DNA of 48,267 nucleotides, taken from NCBI GenBank assembly GCA_021781425.1, contig JAJXWU010000071.1:1-48267 (forward strand). The letters run 5' to 3'. Positions 16,808 through 28,612 of the stretch are shown one piece after another. Under the pieces are notes generated by a model. The model made no database searches and had not been told where the DNA came from. It saw nothing but the letters and a program-made list of their open reading frames with translations. This stretch comes from Pseudomonadota bacterium. Its GTDB lineage: Bacteria > Pseudomonadota > Gammaproteobacteria > Xanthomonadales > Rhodanobacteraceae. Position 1 is the stretch's first letter; every line of letters begins with the position of its first letter. The position numbers and the translations under genes are program-made.

Positions 16808-18174
16808 ACTTGCGTCTCGCCGATGTCGCGGTATGGACGAAGGGCGCGTTACATGGCGCGGACACGGTTGTGAACGACGTCTTCACCGACACGCGCAAGC
16901 CGGTGGCAGGCGCGATATTCGTCGCACTCAAGGGCAAGAACTTCGACGCGCACGATTATCTGGCGCAGGCCAAGGCCGGCGGTGCGGCGGCGGCGCTGCT
17001 GGCGCGCCCGGCCGACGTGGATCTGCCGCAGGTCGTCGTCGCCGATACGTTGCTCGCGCTCGGCGATCTGGCCAGCGCGATCCGCGCGCAGCGCCGTGCG
17101 CGCGTGGCCGCCATCACCGGTTCCAACGGCAAGACCACGGTCAAGACCTTGCTCGCGTCGATCCTGGCCCAATGCGGCAAGACCCACGTCAATGCGGGCA
17201 ACCTCAACAACGAGATCGGCCTGCCGTTGTCGATCCTGGCGATGCCCGAAGATGCGCGGTACGCGGTGCTGGAAATGGGCGCGGGCAAACCCGGCGACAT
17301 CGCCTATCTTGCCGCCGTCGCGCGGCCGGAAATCGCTGTGGTCAACAATGTCGCGCCGGCCCACCTGGAGCGCATGGGTTCGCTCGATGGCATCGCGCAA
17401 ACCAAGGCAGCGATCTACGCGGCGTTGCCGGCGCACGGCATCGCGGTGATCAACGCGGACGATTCTTTCGCCGATTATTTCGCCGGCATGGCCGCAACGC
17501 GGCGTGTGCTGCGCTTCGGCATCGAACGCGCTGCCGATGTGCGCGCCGAAATCCGCGCCAGCGGCGCGCATTCCGAATTCGCGCTGATCACGCCGAGCGG
17601 ACGCATCGACGTGAACCTGCCTCTGCCGGGTCGGCACAACGTGATGAACGCGCTCGCCGCCGCTGCGCTGGCGTTGGCATTCGAGGCGCCGCTGGCGGCA
17701 ATCAAACAAGGGCTGGAGACGGCGGCGCCGGTCGCGGGCCGCCTGATCCGTCACGCCATGCCCGGCGGCTGGAGCCTGATCGACGACAGCTACAACGCCA
17801 ACCCGGGATCCGCCGCGGCCGCCATCGCGACGCTCGCCGCGGAACCGGGCGAAACCTGGCTGGTGCTCGGCGACATGCGCGAACTCGGCGCCGATGCGGA
17901 CAAGCTGCATGCGCAGATCGGCGCACTGGCCAAGCAAAGCGGCATTGCACATTTGTATACCGTGGGCGAGCGGTCGGCACACGCGAGCGCGGCCTTCGGC
18001 GCCAACGCGAGGCATTTCGCCAGCCAGGAAGAACTGGGTGCGGCGCTCGCTGCCACCGTTCATCCCGACACCGTCGTACTGGTGAAAGGTTCGCGCGGTT
18101 CGGCGATGGAACGCGTGGTGCGGGCGCTGCTCGGCAATGGCAACGATCGGAGAGGTGCGCGTCATGCTGCTTGA
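16804..18174 (+). CDS. murF: UDP-MurNAc-tripeptide:D-Ala-D-Ala ligase
   Basis: Adds D-Ala-D-Ala to the UDP-MurNAc-tripeptide. The 456 residues show the Mur ligase order: N-terminal substrate domain (VFTDTRKP), central ATPase domain with GSNGKTT (106-112) and [10 protein letters not shown], and C-terminal domain with [10 protein letters not shown] and [10 protein letters not shown]. Start overlaps the murE stop; the end overlaps mraY by 11 bp. Confidence 0.96.
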   Translation: MNLRLADVAVWTKGALHGADTVVNDVFTDTRKPVAGAIFVALKGKNFDAHDYLAQAKAGGAAAALLARPADVDLPQVVVADTLLALGDLASAIRAQRRARVAAITGSNGKTTVKTLLASILAQCGKTHVNAGNLNNEIGLPLSILAMPEDARYAVLEMGAGKPGDIAYLAAVARPEIAVVNNVAPAHLERMGSLDGIAQTKAAIYAALPAHGIAVINADDSFADYFAGMAATRRVLRFGIERAADVRAEIRASGAHSEFALITPSGRIDVNLPLPGRHNVMNALAAAALALAFEAPLAAIKQGLETAAPVAGRLIRHAMPGGWSLIDDSYNANPGSAAAAIATLAAEPGETWLVLGDMRELGADADKLHAQIGALAKQSGIAHLYTVGERSAHASAAFGANARHFASQEELGAALAATVHPDTVVLVKGSRGSAMERVVRALLGNGNDRRGARHAA

Positions 18175-19252
18175 ACTGGCCGACCTGCTGCGTGGGCACT
18201 TGAGCGCGTTCCATCTGTTCCAGTACGTCTCGTTCCGCACGATCATGAGCGCGCTGACTGCGCTGGTGGTCGCCCTGCTGCTCGGTCCGGATCTGATCCG
18301 CAAACTCGCCGCCGTCAAGGCCGGACAGGTGATCCGCAGCGACGGCCCGCAGTCGCATCTGGCCAAGGCCGGCACGCCGACAATGGGCGGCGCCCTGATC
18401 CTGCTCGCGGTGGCGGTGGCAACCTTGCTCTGGGGCGATCTGCGCAATCGTTATTTGTGGATCGCGCTCGGCAGCCTGCTCGCGTTCGGCACGATCGGTT
18501 TCTACGACGATTACCGCAAGCTCGTGCTGCGCGACAGCCGCGGCCTGCCGGCGCGCTGGAAATATTTCTGGCAATCGGTGTGCGGCCTGGCCGCCGCGCT
18601 CGGCCTGTATTTCGTCTTGCGCCAGGATTCGCCCGCCGCGCTGGCGCTGTATGTGCCGCTGTTCAAGCAGGTGGCGATTCCGCTTGGGCTGGGTTTCGTC
18701 GCGATCGGCTATTTCATCATTGTCGGGTTCTCGAATGCGGTGAATCTGACCGACGGTCTGGACGGCCTGGCGATCATGCCCACCGTGCTGGTCGCCGCCG
18801 CGCTCGGCGTGTTCGCCTACGCCGCCGGGCACAGTGTGTTTTCGCAATACCTGCAGATCCCTGCCGTGCCGGGCGCGGGCGAGTTGTGCATCTTCTGCGG
18901 TGCGCTGGCCGGCGCGGGTCTGGGGTTCCTGTGGTTCAACGCGTATCCCGCGCAGGTATTCATGGGCGATGTCGGCGCGCTCGCGGTCGGCGCCGCGCTC
19001 GGTACCGTCGCCATGATCGTGCGTCAGGAAATCGTGCTGCTGATCATGGGCGGCGTGTTCGTGATGGAAACCGCGTCCGTGATCCTGCAGGTGGCGAGCT
19101 TCAAGCTCACCGGCAAACGCATTTTCCGCATGGCGCCGATCCATCATCACTTTGAATTGAAGGGCTGGCCCGAGCCGCGCGTGATCGTGCGCTTCTGGAT
19201 CATCTCGGTGGTGCTGGTGCTGATCGGTTTGGCGACATTGAAGGTTCGATAA
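18164..19252 (+). CDS. mraY: Phospho-N-acetylmuramoyl-pentapeptide transferase MraY
   Basis: Inner-membrane enzyme that makes lipid I from UDP-MurNAc-pentapeptide and undecaprenyl phosphate. The 362-residue start at ATG 18164 gives the usual MLLxLAxLL beginning, with CGGAGAGG about 8 nt upstream, inside the end of murF; the start at 18137 is less likely. About ten membrane segments are visible. Key motifs are [17 protein letters not shown] (metal-binding Asp pair), [13 protein letters not shown], the [11 protein letters not shown] loop and [13 protein letters not shown] near the C-terminus. Confidence 0.96.
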   Translation: MLLELADLLRGHLSAFHLFQYVSFRTIMSALTALVVALLLGPDLIRKLAAVKAGQVIRSDGPQSHLAKAGTPTMGGALILLAVAVATLLWGDLRNRYLWIALGSLLAFGTIGFYDDYRKLVLRDSRGLPARWKYFWQSVCGLAAALGLYFVLRQDSPAALALYVPLFKQVAIPLGLGFVAIGYFIIVGFSNAVNLTDGLDGLAIMPTVLVAAALGVFAYAAGHSVFSQYLQIPAVPGAGELCIFCGALAGAGLGFLWFNAYPAQVFMGDVGALAVGAALGTVAMIVRQEIVLLIMGGVFVMETASVILQVASFKLTGKRIFRMAPIHHHFELKGWPEPRVIVRFWIISVVLVLIGLATLKVR

Positions 19253-19255
19253 CAC

Positions 19256-20455
19256 ATGTTCGGATTCGACCAACAGGCTACACGCCGCGACGAGAGCAAG
19301 GGCCGCTATGATCCGGTTCTGATCGTCGTTGCGATCGCGCTGGCGAGTCTGGGCGTGGTCATGGTGGCGTCGAGTTCGATCGCCATCGCCGACGGCCAGC
19401 ACGTCGGGCCGTTCCACTATCTGTTCCGGCATCTGGTTTTTCTCGCGCTCGGCGTCGGCCTGTGCGCGCTGACGATGCAGATCGAACTGGAATGGTTCGA
19501 GCGCAATGCCTTCAGCCTGCTGCTGTTCGCGGTGATCCTGCTGCTGCTGGTGTTCGCGCCCGGGGTCGGCATGCGCATCAACGGCGCGCGGCGCTGGATC
19601 CGGCTGGGCATCGTCGGGTTCCAGTCGGTCGAGGCGGTCAAGCTGCTGTTCGTGTTTTATCTGGCAAGCTACCTCGTGCGCCAGCACAACGCCGTGCGCG
19701 CGCGCTTCTTCGGCGTGATCAAGCCCGTCGGCGTGGCCGTGGTGCTGGTCGGATTGCTTCTGATGCAACCGGACTTCGGCAGCGCGGCGCTGATCATCGC
19801 GGTCTGCGTGGGCATGCTCTGGCTGGGCGGCGCGCGCATGCGCAACCTGCTCTACCTGGCCATTCCGGTGATGCCCGCGATCGCCTGGGCGGCGCTGACC
19901 AGCGACTACCGCGTCAAGCGCCTGACCTCGTTCCTCAACCCCTGGGCTGATCCGTTCAACGACGGCTTCCAGCTCACCCAGGCGCTGATTGCCGTGGGCC
20001 GCGGCGAATGGTTCGGCGTGGGCCTGGGTGCGAGCGTGCAAAAACTCTTTTACCTGCCCGAGGCGCATACCGACTTCATCCTCGCGGTGATCGCCGAGGA
20101 ACTCGGCTTCGCCGGCATCCTGTTCGTGATCGTGCTGTTCGCGGTCCTGGTCGGCCGCGCCCTGTCGCTCGGCCTGCGCGCGGTCGAGCGCGGCCAGCGT
20201 TACGCCGGTTATTGCGCCTTCGGTATCGGTCTGATGCTCGGCTTGCAGGCGCTGGTGTCGATCGGCGTGAACCTCGGCGTTTTGCCGACCAAAGGCCTGA
20301 CCTTGCCTCTGATCAGTTCCGGCGGATCGAGTGTGCTCATGACCTGTGCGGCGATCGGCGTGTTGCTGCGGGTGAGTTTCGAAGTCTCGCGGCCGCTGCC
20401 GGCTGCGGCACAGATCGTCAACCCCGAGGCTCTGCTGCGGGGGGCGCGCGCATGA
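19256..20455 (+). CDS. ftsW: Septal peptidoglycan glycosyltransferase FtsW
   Basis: SEDS-family polymerase that works with FtsI at the septum, 399 residues with about ten membrane segments. Family landmarks are GARRWIRLG, LMQPDFGSAA, NPWADPFNDGFQ (containing the conserved Asp region), GVGLGASVQKLFYLPEAHTD and LPTKGLTLPLISSGGSS. It starts three bases after the mraY stop and its own stop overlaps murG (ATGA at 20452). Confidence 0.95.
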   Translation: MFGFDQQATRRDESKGRYDPVLIVVAIALASLGVVMVASSSIAIADGQHVGPFHYLFRHLVFLALGVGLCALTMQIELEWFERNAFSLLLFAVILLLLVFAPGVGMRINGARRWIRLGIVGFQSVEAVKLLFVFYLASYLVRQHNAVRARFFGVIKPVGVAVVLVGLLLMQPDFGSAALIIAVCVGMLWLGGARMRNLLYLAIPVMPAIAWAALTSDYRVKRLTSFLNPWADPFNDGFQLTQALIAVGRGEWFGVGLGASVQKLFYLPEAHTDFILAVIAEELGFAGILFVIVLFAVLVGRALSLGLRAVERGQRYAGYCAFGIGLMLGLQALVSIGVNLGVLPTKGLTLPLISSGGSSVLMTCAAIGVLLRVSFEVSRPLPAAAQIVNPEALLRGARA

Positions 20456-21518
20456 AGACGGACGCACCCGTGCTGATCATGGCCGGTGGCACCGGCGGCC
20501 ACATTTTCCCCGGCATCGCCGTGGCACATGAGCTGGAGCGTCGCCGCGTGCCGGTGATCTGGCTCGGTGGCAAGACCGGACTGGAAACACGGCTCGTGCC
20601 ACAACACGGTATCGCGCTGGAAAAAATCGACATCACCGGTGTGCGCGGCAAGGGCCTCGGCGCGCTGCTGGCCTTGCCGATGCGACTTAGCGGCGCGGTG
20701 CTGGCGGCGCGCAGGATATTGAAGAGGCACGCGCCACGCAGCGCGCTGGCGCTCGGCGGCTATGCGGCCGCACCGGGCGGCATCGCCGCGCGGCTGATGA
20801 GGGTTCCGCTGGTCGTGCACGAGCAGAACCGCATCCCCGGCAGGACCAACCGCCTGCTGGCGAAGAAAGCTGCGCGCGTGCTCACCGGGTTCGATGGTGT
20901 GTTTCCGGGCGCCGAGTGGGTCGGCAATCCGGTACGCGAGTCCATCGCCGCGATCGCGCCGCCCGAACAACGCTTTGCGGGCCGGAACGGCGCCCTCAAA
21001 TTGCTCGTGCTCGGCGGCAGCCAGGGCGCGCAGAGCCTCAACACGGCGCTTCCGGAAGTGCTGCGCGAACGCGGCGCGAAACGGCCGGTCGAAGTGCGCC
21101 ACCAGTGCGGCGAGGCGCATTTCGACATGGCGCGCAACGCCTATCTTGCTGCCGGCATCGAAGCGGATGTGGTCGCGTTCGAGAAGGACATGGCCGCCGC
21201 CTACGCCTGGGCTGACCTGGTCATCTGCCGCTCCGGCGCGCTCACGCTCGCCGAACTCGCCGCCGCGGGCGCACCGGCTATCCTGGTGCCGTTCCCGCAC
21301 GCGGTGGACGATCATCAGACCAGGAACGCCGAAGCGATGGTCGCCGCGGGCGGCGCGAGGCTCGTCGCCGAAGGCGCGGATTTCGCCGGCAGGCTCGGCA
21401 AGGTGTTCGAGGCGATCGGCGAGCGCAACCGTCTGCTCGCGATGGCCAAGTCTGCACGCACGCTGGCCAAGCCGCATGCAGCCGCGCGCATCGCCGAAGC
21501 GTGCCTGGAGGTGGCAAC

Positions 21519-21522
<4 letters not shown>
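20452..21522 (+). CDS. murG: UDP-GlcNAc:lipid I N-acetylglucosaminyltransferase
   Basis: Peripheral GT-B enzyme that turns lipid I into lipid II on the cytoplasmic face. The 356 residues carry [12 protein letters not shown] (glycine-rich loop, residues ~9-20), [32 protein letters not shown] and [13 protein letters not shown]. The ATG at 20452 sits in the ftsW stop. Its TGA overlaps the murC GTG, preceded by GGAGG inside the murG end. Confidence 0.96.
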
Positions 21523-22972
<1,450 letters not shown>

Positions 22973-22973
<1 letters not shown>

Positions 22974-23908
22974 TGCGCATAGCGGATGCCAGGCAATTCG
23001 GACGCGTCGCGGTGGTCATGGGCGGCAACTCCGCCGAGCGCGAGGTGTCGCTCGATTCCGGCCGCAACGTATTGGCGGCCCTGAAGGCGCGCGGCGTTGA
23101 CGCGCATGCGATCGACGGCATCCCGGCCCTGCTCGATGCGTTGCGCGCCGGGCATTTCGCGCGCGTGTTCAACATCCTGCACGGCCGCGGCGGCGAGGAC
23201 GGGGTGTTGCAGGGCGCGCTGGCCTCGCTTGGCGTGCCGGTCACTGGCTCGGGCGTGCTCGGTTCGGCGCTATCGATGGACAAGATCCGCACCAAGCAAG
23301 TGTGGCAATCGCTCGGTCTGCCGACGCCGCGCTATACGCGCCTGGGTGCGGGCGAGGATGTCGTCGCCGCGGTGGCAAAGGTTGGACTGCCGGTCGTGGT
23401 GAAACCTTCGCACGAAGGCTCCAGCGTCGGCATTACGCGCGTGCGCAAACACGCGGATATCGCCGCGGCGGTGGAGCAGGCCACGCGCTACGACGGCGAA
23501 CTGCTGATTGAACAATTGATCGACGGTAGCGAATACACCGTTGGCGTGTTGCAAGGCGCGGCGCTGCCCTCGATTCACATCGTGCCCAAGGGCGAGTTCT
23601 ACGACTATCACGCCAAGTACGTCGCCGAGGACACGCAATACATATGCCCGGGGTTGGACGACGCCGGCGAGCGTGAAATCCGAGTTCTTGCCCTGGCCGC
23701 GTTTGACGCCGCCGGCTGCGCCGGCTGGGGGCGCGTGGATTTCATGCGCGATCGTGCGGGCCGCTTCTTCCTGCTCGAAGTGAACACCACGCCTGGCATG
23801 ACCAGCCATTCGCTGGTGCCCAAGGCCGCGCGCGCGGTAGACATCGATTTCGAGGAACTGTGCTGGCGCATTCTGGAGACGAGCTTCGGCGAAGGAGCCG
23901 CGCCATGA
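22973..23908 (+). CDS. ddlB: D-alanine:D-alanine ligase
   Basis: ATP-grasp enzyme that makes the D-Ala-D-Ala dipeptide used by MurF. The 311 residues contain [43 protein letters not shown] and [20 protein letters not shown]. The start ATG shares its A with the murC stop (TGATG), and the stop overlaps ftsQ (ATGA at 23905). Confidence 0.95.
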
Positions 23909-24684
23909 GCAATAGAATCCTGCTCAAGACCGTGTCGTGGCTGATCGCGCTGACCCTGGTCGCGCTGCCGGTGATCGGCGTGCTCGAAGGTTGGTTCGCG
24001 GCGAATCGCTGGCCGGTGCGCTATCTGCAGGTCGAGGCCGAATACAACCACGTCAGCGCCGAACAGATCCGCGCCGCGGCGACCACGCAATTGGGCAAAG
24101 GCTTCTTTGCGCTGGATCTCGACGACGTGCGCGTCGCGGTCGCGCGTTTGCCCTGGGTTGCCAGCGTGGAAGCGCGCAAGCGCTGGCCGGACACGCTGAT
24201 CCTGCGGGTGCGCGAGCGCCAGCCGTTCGCGCGCTGGGGTGCGGGGCGCCTGATCGATCGCGATGGCGCGCTGTTCGCGGTGCCCGGCGGCGATGCGCTG
24301 CAGGGCTTGCCGCAACTCGATGGTCCCGACGACGCACAGGCGCTGGTGGTGGATTTTTATTCGAGCTTGGTGCGCCGGTTTTCCGGAAGCGGACTGATCC
24401 TGTCCGGCGTGAGCTTGAGTCCGCGCGGCAGCTGGACGCTCACGCTCGCCAACGGCGCGCAGATGCTGCTCGGCCACAAGCTGACCGATGCGCGCCTGTC
24501 GCGTTTCCTCGCTGTGCTGCCGCAATTGACCGCTGCGCATCCGGGTGGTTTCCAGCATGCCGATCTGCGCTACAGCAATGGCTTCGCGGTGTTGTGGGCG
24601 GCCAGCCCCGCACCGGCGGCGCCAGCTGCCGATTCCTCCAAGACGGGCGCGCCGCCGGCCGCCAAGCCCGAGGCTCATACATGA
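23905..24684 (+). CDS. ftsQ: Cell division protein FtsQ
   Basis: Bitopic division protein of the FtsQLB complex, 259 residues. One membrane segment lies near residues 10-27 ([17 protein letters not shown]), followed by a POTRA-like domain ([22 protein letters not shown], then [21 protein letters not shown], each a family hallmark) and a beta domain. The C-terminal ~25 residues are Ala/Pro-rich and probably flexible. ATG 23905 follows GAAGGAG inside the ddlB end and overlaps its stop; the frame opens earlier at 23860, but that start has no comparable ribosome site. Confidence 0.92.
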   Translation: MSNRILLKTVSWLIALTLVALPVIGVLEGWFAANRWPVRYLQVEAEYNHVSAEQIRAAATTQLGKGFFALDLDDVRVAVARLPWVASVEARKRWPDTLILRVRERQPFARWGAGRLIDRDGALFAVPGGDALQGLPQLDGPDDAQALVVDFYSSLVRRFSGSGLILSGVSLSPRGSWTLTLANGAQMLLGHKLTDARLSRFLAVLPQLTAAHPGGFQHADLRYSNGFAVLWAASPAPAAPAADSSKTGAPPAAKPEAHT

Positions 24685-25919
24685 CCAAAGCCAAAAGCGA
24701 CAAGTCCCTGATCGTGGGCCTGGACATCGGCACCTCCAAGGTGGTGGCGATCGTCGGCGAATACGCGCCGGGCGAAACCGTCGAGGTGATCGGCATCGGC
24801 TCGCATGCCTCACACGGGCTCAAGCGCGGCGTGGTCGTGGACATCGAATCGACCGTGCAATCGATCCAGCGGGCCGTCGAGGAAGCCGAACTCATGGCCG
24901 GTTGCGAGATTCGCTCGGTCTATGCGGGCATCTCCGGCAGCCATATCAGCGGCCGCAATTCGCACGGCACCGCGCCGATCCGCGATCGTGAAGTGACGGC
25001 GGCCGATGTCGAGCACGTACTCGACGCGGCTTGCGCCGTGGCCATCCCCGCCGACCAGCGCGTGCTTTACAAGGAGCCGCAGGAATACATCGTCGACGGT
25101 CAGGAGGACATCCGCCACCCGATCGGCATGAGCGGCGTGCGTCTGGAAGCGAACGTGCACATCGTCACCGGCGCGGTGAGCACGGCGCAGAACATTACCA
25201 AATGCGTGAACCGCTGCGGTCTGCAGGTGGACGACCTGATCCCGGCGGCGATCGCCTCGAGCAAGGCGATTCTGGTGCCCGACGAGCGCGAACTGGGCGT
25301 GTGCATGGTCGACGTCGGCGCCGGCACCACCGACATTGCGATCTACATCCAGGGTGCGATCCGGCACACGGCGAGTCTGCCGATCGGCGGCGACCAGGTC
25401 ACCAATGACATTGCCCACGGCTTTCGCACGCCGACCGCGCACGCCGAAGACATCAAGGTCAAGTACGCCTGCGCACTGGCCCAGCTCGCGCACGCAGAGG
25501 AAACCATCCAGGTGCCCAGCGTCGGCGACCGACCGCCGCGGCGTCTGGCAAGGCAGACGCTCGCCGAGTGGGTGCAGCCGCGCTACGAGGAACTGTTCGG
25601 CATGGTGCAGGCGGAACTGCGCCGCTCCGGATTCGAAAGCATGGTCGCCGCCGGCGTCGTGCTCTCTGGCGGCTCGGCCAAGATGGAAGGTGTCGTCGAA
25701 CTGGCCGAGGAAGTGTTCCACCTGCCAGTGCGCGTGGGTCTGCCGCAGCATGTCACCGGGCTGACCGATGTGGTCGGCAATCCGATTCACGCCACCGGCG
25801 TGGGCCTGCTGCTGTACGGCAGCCGACAGGACAACGTGCGCACGCCGATCGCCGTGCCCGGCAGTGGTGCGGGCGGCGTGATCGAACGGGTGATGCAGTG
25901 GATCAAAGGAGAGTTTTAG
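24681..25919 (+). CDS. ftsA: Cell division protein FtsA
   Basis: Actin-like ATPase that tethers FtsZ to the membrane, 412 residues. Nucleotide-site motifs are VGLDIGTSKVVAIVGE at the start, VDVGAGTTDIAIY and VLSGGSAKMEG. The SHMA/1C region lies between. The C-terminal ~15 residues (GGVIERVMQWIKGEF) form the amphipathic membrane-targeting helix. Its ATG sits in the ftsQ stop. The ftsZ start is 288 bp beyond its stop, the widest gap inside the cluster. Confidence 0.96.
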   Translation: MTKAKSDKSLIVGLDIGTSKVVAIVGEYAPGETVEVIGIGSHASHGLKRGVVVDIESTVQSIQRAVEEAELMAGCEIRSVYAGISGSHISGRNSHGTAPIRDREVTAADVEHVLDAACAVAIPADQRVLYKEPQEYIVDGQEDIRHPIGMSGVRLEANVHIVTGAVSTAQNITKCVNRCGLQVDDLIPAAIASSKAILVPDERELGVCMVDVGAGTTDIAIYIQGAIRHTASLPIGGDQVTNDIAHGFRTPTAHAEDIKVKYACALAQLAHAEETIQVPSVGDRPPRRLARQTLAEWVQPRYEELFGMVQAELRRSGFESMVAAGVVLSGGSAKMEGVVELAEEVFHLPVRVGLPQHVTGLTDVVGNPIHATGVGLLLYGSRQDNVRTPIAVPGSGAGGVIERVMQWIKGEF

Positions 25920-26207
25920 TTCATGGCCAGATATGGGACATCCTGTCGCCAATCCGGCACGGCGAGTTCGGTACACGCCCGAACTCGCCTTCGCCGATCC
26001 GGTGGATCGGCGGGCGAGCCATGCTGTCTCGCGTGGGTTTATTTCGTCGCGCAGGGAAGCGCGACAGGGTCCGAAATGGACCCGCCCGGCAACGGGCAAC
26101 GTGCGGGGCATACGCCTGTTCCGTGCGGCTGGCGGCGTCAGGAGATGCCAGCGGCGAATCACAACTACTTCAATGCGTTTAACCCTGGCTAGCGGAGGTT
26201 GGGAATC
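25920..26207 (+). other. Hairpin-rich spacer between ftsA and ftsZ
   Basis: A 288-nt spacer made mostly of consecutive perfect inverted repeats. They are: 11-bp stem 25961-25971/25979-25989 (GGCGAGTTCGG with 7-nt loop); 9-bp stem 25992-26000/26004-26012 (CGCCGATCC, 3-nt loop); 5-bp stem 26014-26018/26028-26032; 7-bp stem 26046-26052/26059-26065; 6-bp stem 26067-26072/26078-26083; 5-bp stem 26084-26088/26093-26097 with a GCAA (GNRA-type) loop; 6-bp stem 26128-26133/26147-26152. The last three before 26100 are nearly continuous. AGCGGAGG (26191-26198) is the ftsZ ribosome site. An open frame at 25923-26192 has no recognisable protein and I treat it as non-coding. Confidence 0.7.
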
Positions 26208-27380
26208 ATGTTCGAACTCGTCGAAAAACTCGCACCGAATGCGGTGATCAAGGTCTTGGGCGTCGGCGGCGGCGGCGGCAACGCGGTCGCGCACATGGTC
26301 GGCTCGCACGTCGATGGCGTGGACTTCGTCTGCGCCAACACGGACGCGCAGGCGCTCAAGATGAGCGGCGCCAAATTCACGCTGCAGCTCGGCAGCAATG
26401 TCACCAAGGGCCTGGGTGCCGGTGCCAATCCGGAAGTCGGGCGTCAAGCCGCGCTCGAGGATCGCGAGCGCATCGTCGAGACTCTGCACGGTGCCGACAT
26501 GGTCTTCATCACTGCCGGCATGGGTGGCGGCACCGGCACCGGCGCGGCGCCCGTGGTCGCGCAGCTCGCCAAGGAAATGGGAATTCTCACCGTGGCCATC
26601 ATCACCAAACCGTTCCCCTTCGAAGGCCGTCGCCGCATGCAGGTGGCACTGAAGGGCATCGAGGACTTGTCCCAGCACGTGGATTCGTTGATCACGGTGC
26701 CGAACGAGAAATTGCTGACCGTGCTCGGCCGCGACGTCACCCTGCTCAGTGCGTTCAAGGCCGCCAACGACGTGCTGCTCGGCGCAGTGCAGGGCATTGC
26801 CGATCTGATTACCCGTCCGGGGCTGATTAACGTCGACTTTGCCGATGTGCGCACGGTCATGTCCGAGATGGGCATGGCGATGATGGGCACAGGTTCGGCA
26901 CGCGGCGACGACCGCGCGGTAGCGGCGGCCGAGGCGGCGGTGAACAATCCGCTGCTCGAGGACGTGAACCTGTCTGGCGCGTGCGGGATTCTCGTCAACG
27001 TCACCGCTGGCGCCACTCTGACCATGCGCGAGTTCAACGAGATTGGCGACGTGGTGCACCAGTTCGCCTCCGAGGACGCGACGGTGGTGATCGGCACGGC
27101 GCTCGATTCGGAACTGCAGGATGAGGTGCGTGTGACCGTGGTCGCGACTGGGCTGAATCGCAACGCGGCTCGCCAAGTCGTGCGCCGCGAGCAGCCCGCG
27201 GTCGTGGAGCGCCCGCGCATCATCGCGCGCACCGGAACGGACGATCTGCCGGTGGACTACCTCAAACCGCCGGCGACGACCCCGGCCACCCGCGCCGTAT
27301 CCGAGTCGCCGAAGGCCAGGGCCGAGACCCAGGGCGACTGGCTGGATATTCCCGCCTTCCTCCGCAAGCAGGCCGACTGA
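26208..27380 (+). CDS. ftsZ: Cell division protein FtsZ
   Basis: Tubulin-like GTPase that forms the Z ring, 390 residues. It shows IKVLGVGGGGGNAV, the GTP signature GGGTGTG at residues 106-112, NVDFADVRTVM in the T7-loop region and a variable linker from about residue 320. The C-terminal peptide DWLDIPAFLRKQ binds FtsA and ZipA. The ATG at 26208 has GGAGG upstream; a TTG three codons earlier is less likely. A strong intrinsic terminator follows 66 bp after the stop. Confidence 0.97.
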   Translation: MFELVEKLAPNAVIKVLGVGGGGGNAVAHMVGSHVDGVDFVCANTDAQALKMSGAKFTLQLGSNVTKGLGAGANPEVGRQAALEDRERIVETLHGADMVFITAGMGGGTGTGAAPVVAQLAKEMGILTVAIITKPFPFEGRRRMQVALKGIEDLSQHVDSLITVPNEKLLTVLGRDVTLLSAFKAANDVLLGAVQGIADLITRPGLINVDFADVRTVMSEMGMAMMGTGSARGDDRAVAAAEAAVNNPLLEDVNLSGACGILVNVTAGATLTMREFNEIGDVVHQFASEDATVVIGTALDSELQDEVRVTVVATGLNRNAARQVVRREQPAVVERPRIIARTGTDDLPVDYLKPPATTPATRAVSESPKARAETQGDWLDIPAFLRKQAD

Positions 27381-27446
27381 CGGGCACGAATTCCCACTGC
27401 GGCCTCATGTACCCGGCACGGCGGCGTAGTCGTGCCATCCTCCGCC

Positions 27447-27481
27447 AACGGCGGCGATCTTCGGTCGCCGCCGTTTTCTTT
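27447..27481 (+). terminator. Intrinsic terminator after ftsZ
   Basis: Perfect 11-bp inverted repeat AACGGCGGCGA (27447-27457) and TCGCCGCCGTT (27465-27475) with a 7-nt loop, followed by TTTTCTTT. It closes the dcw transcript. Confidence 0.9.
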
Positions 27482-27592
27482 GCGTGACGGGATACTGCGA
27501 TCGCCAGCCACCGACGTTTGGAACGCATGTTGCATTTGTGCAACACATTGTGGGAATTTTGCACCGATTTACTTTTCCCGCCGATTTGCCTG

Positions 27593-27601
27593 TGTTACGA
27601 T
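27593..27601 (+). promoter_or_regulatory. Extended -10 promoter candidate for lpxC
   Basis: TGT followed by TACGAT is an extended -10 (TGn plus four of six consensus bases). It lies 42 bp before the lpxC ATG and after the ftsZ terminator. No clear -35 is visible, as is usual for extended -10 promoters. This would let lpxC be expressed apart from ftsZ. Confidence 0.5.
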
Positions 27602-27643
27602 TCCGCGCGTTTTGCCGCTCCTGCCCAGGGGACAAATAAAAAG

Positions 27644-28555
27644 ATGATCAGACAGCGCACACTCAAAAACGTGATTCGCGCGACGGGTGTCGGCCTTCAC
27701 ACAGGTGAAAAGGTGTACATGACCCTGCGGCCCGCCGCGGTCGACACGGGCATCGTGTTCCGCCGCGTCGACCTGGATCGGCCGGTCGAAATCCGCTCCT
27801 GCTGCGAGAACGTCGGCGATACCCGCCTTTCAACAACCCTGGTCAAGGGCGATGTGCGCATCGCCACGATCGAACATCTGCTGTCGGCCATAGCGGGCCT
27901 GGGCATCGACAATGCCTATGTGGATCTGTCTGCGCCGGAAGTACCGATCATGGACGGTAGCGCCGGCCCATTCGTGTTCCTGCTGCAATCGGCGGGCATA
28001 GAGGAACAGTCTGCGCCCAAGCGTTTCGTGCGCATCAAAAAACCGATCATTGTTCGCGATGGCGACAAATGGGCGCGTTTCGAGCCGTTCGACGGGTTCA
28101 AGGTCGGTTTTTCCATCGATTTCGACCACCCGATCTTCACCCGCCGCACGTCCAGTGCGGAAATCGATTTCTCCACCACGTCCTTCGTCAAGGAGGTTTC
28201 GCGCGCGCGCACCTTCGGCTTCATGCGTGACATTGAAATGCTGCGTGAGAAGAACCTCGCCCTCGGCGGCTCGATGGACAACGCCATCGTCCTGGACGAC
28301 TACCGTGTGCTCAACGAGGATGGCCTGCGCTACGAGGACGAATTCGTAAAGCACAAGATCCTCGACGCCATCGGCGACCTGTACCTGCTAGGTCACAGCC
28401 TGATCGGCGCGTTCTATGGTCACAAGTCCGGCCACGAGTTGAACAACAAGCTGCTGCGTGCGCTGATCGCTGAAAAGAAGGCTTGGGAAGAGGTTGTCTT
28501 CGATGATCCGGCCAAGGCGCCGATTTCCTACGCCCACCCGGCGCAGGCCATGTGA
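27644..28555 (+). CDS. lpxC: UDP-3-O-acyl-N-acetylglucosamine deacetylase
   Basis: Zinc enzyme of the committed step of lipid A synthesis. The 303 residues show [24 protein letters not shown] at the start (only its first part is needed), the zinc ligands His78 (ATIEHLLSA), His237 and Asp241 ([11 protein letters not shown]), and His264 in [11 protein letters not shown] chose ATG 27644, the standard N-terminus; longer starts add low-quality sequence. It is separated from ftsZ by a terminator, so it probably has its own promoter. A hairpin terminator candidate follows. Confidence 0.97.
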   Translation: MIRQRTLKNVIRATGVGLHTGEKVYMTLRPAAVDTGIVFRRVDLDRPVEIRSCCENVGDTRLSTTLVKGDVRIATIEHLLSAIAGLGIDNAYVDLSAPEVPIMDGSAGPFVFLLQSAGIEEQSAPKRFVRIKKPIIVRDGDKWARFEPFDGFKVGFSIDFDHPIFTRRTSSAEIDFSTTSFVKEVSRARTFGFMRDIEMLREKNLALGGSMDNAIVLDDYRVLNEDGLRYEDEFVKHKILDAIGDLYLLGHSLIGAFYGHKSGHELNNKLLRALIAEKKAWEEVVFDDPAKAPISYAHPAQAM

Positions 28556-28612
28556 CTTAACGTCGCCATCGCGGATCATGTAAATGCGATCAGCCATGAT
28601 CGCGAAGATCGG

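Noticed and set aside
17702-20467. Very long open frame on the minus strand over murF, mraY and ftsW
   Set aside because: It is antisense to three genes with full family motifs, has no recognisable domain, and long stop-free antisense frames are expected at this GC content.
25923-26192. Possible 89-residue gene between ftsA and ftsZ
   Set aside because: Composition follows the hairpins, there is no known domain, and spacing to the GGAGAG upstream is too long for a good start.
24810-27176. Long minus-strand open frame over ftsA and ftsZ
   Set aside because: Histidine-, alanine- and arginine-rich antisense shadow without domains; the opposite strand is clearly coding.
28586-28603. Regulatory palindrome GCGATC/GATCGC after lpxC
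   Set aside because: It lies in the convergent gap next to the better terminator stem and has no gene start nearby.
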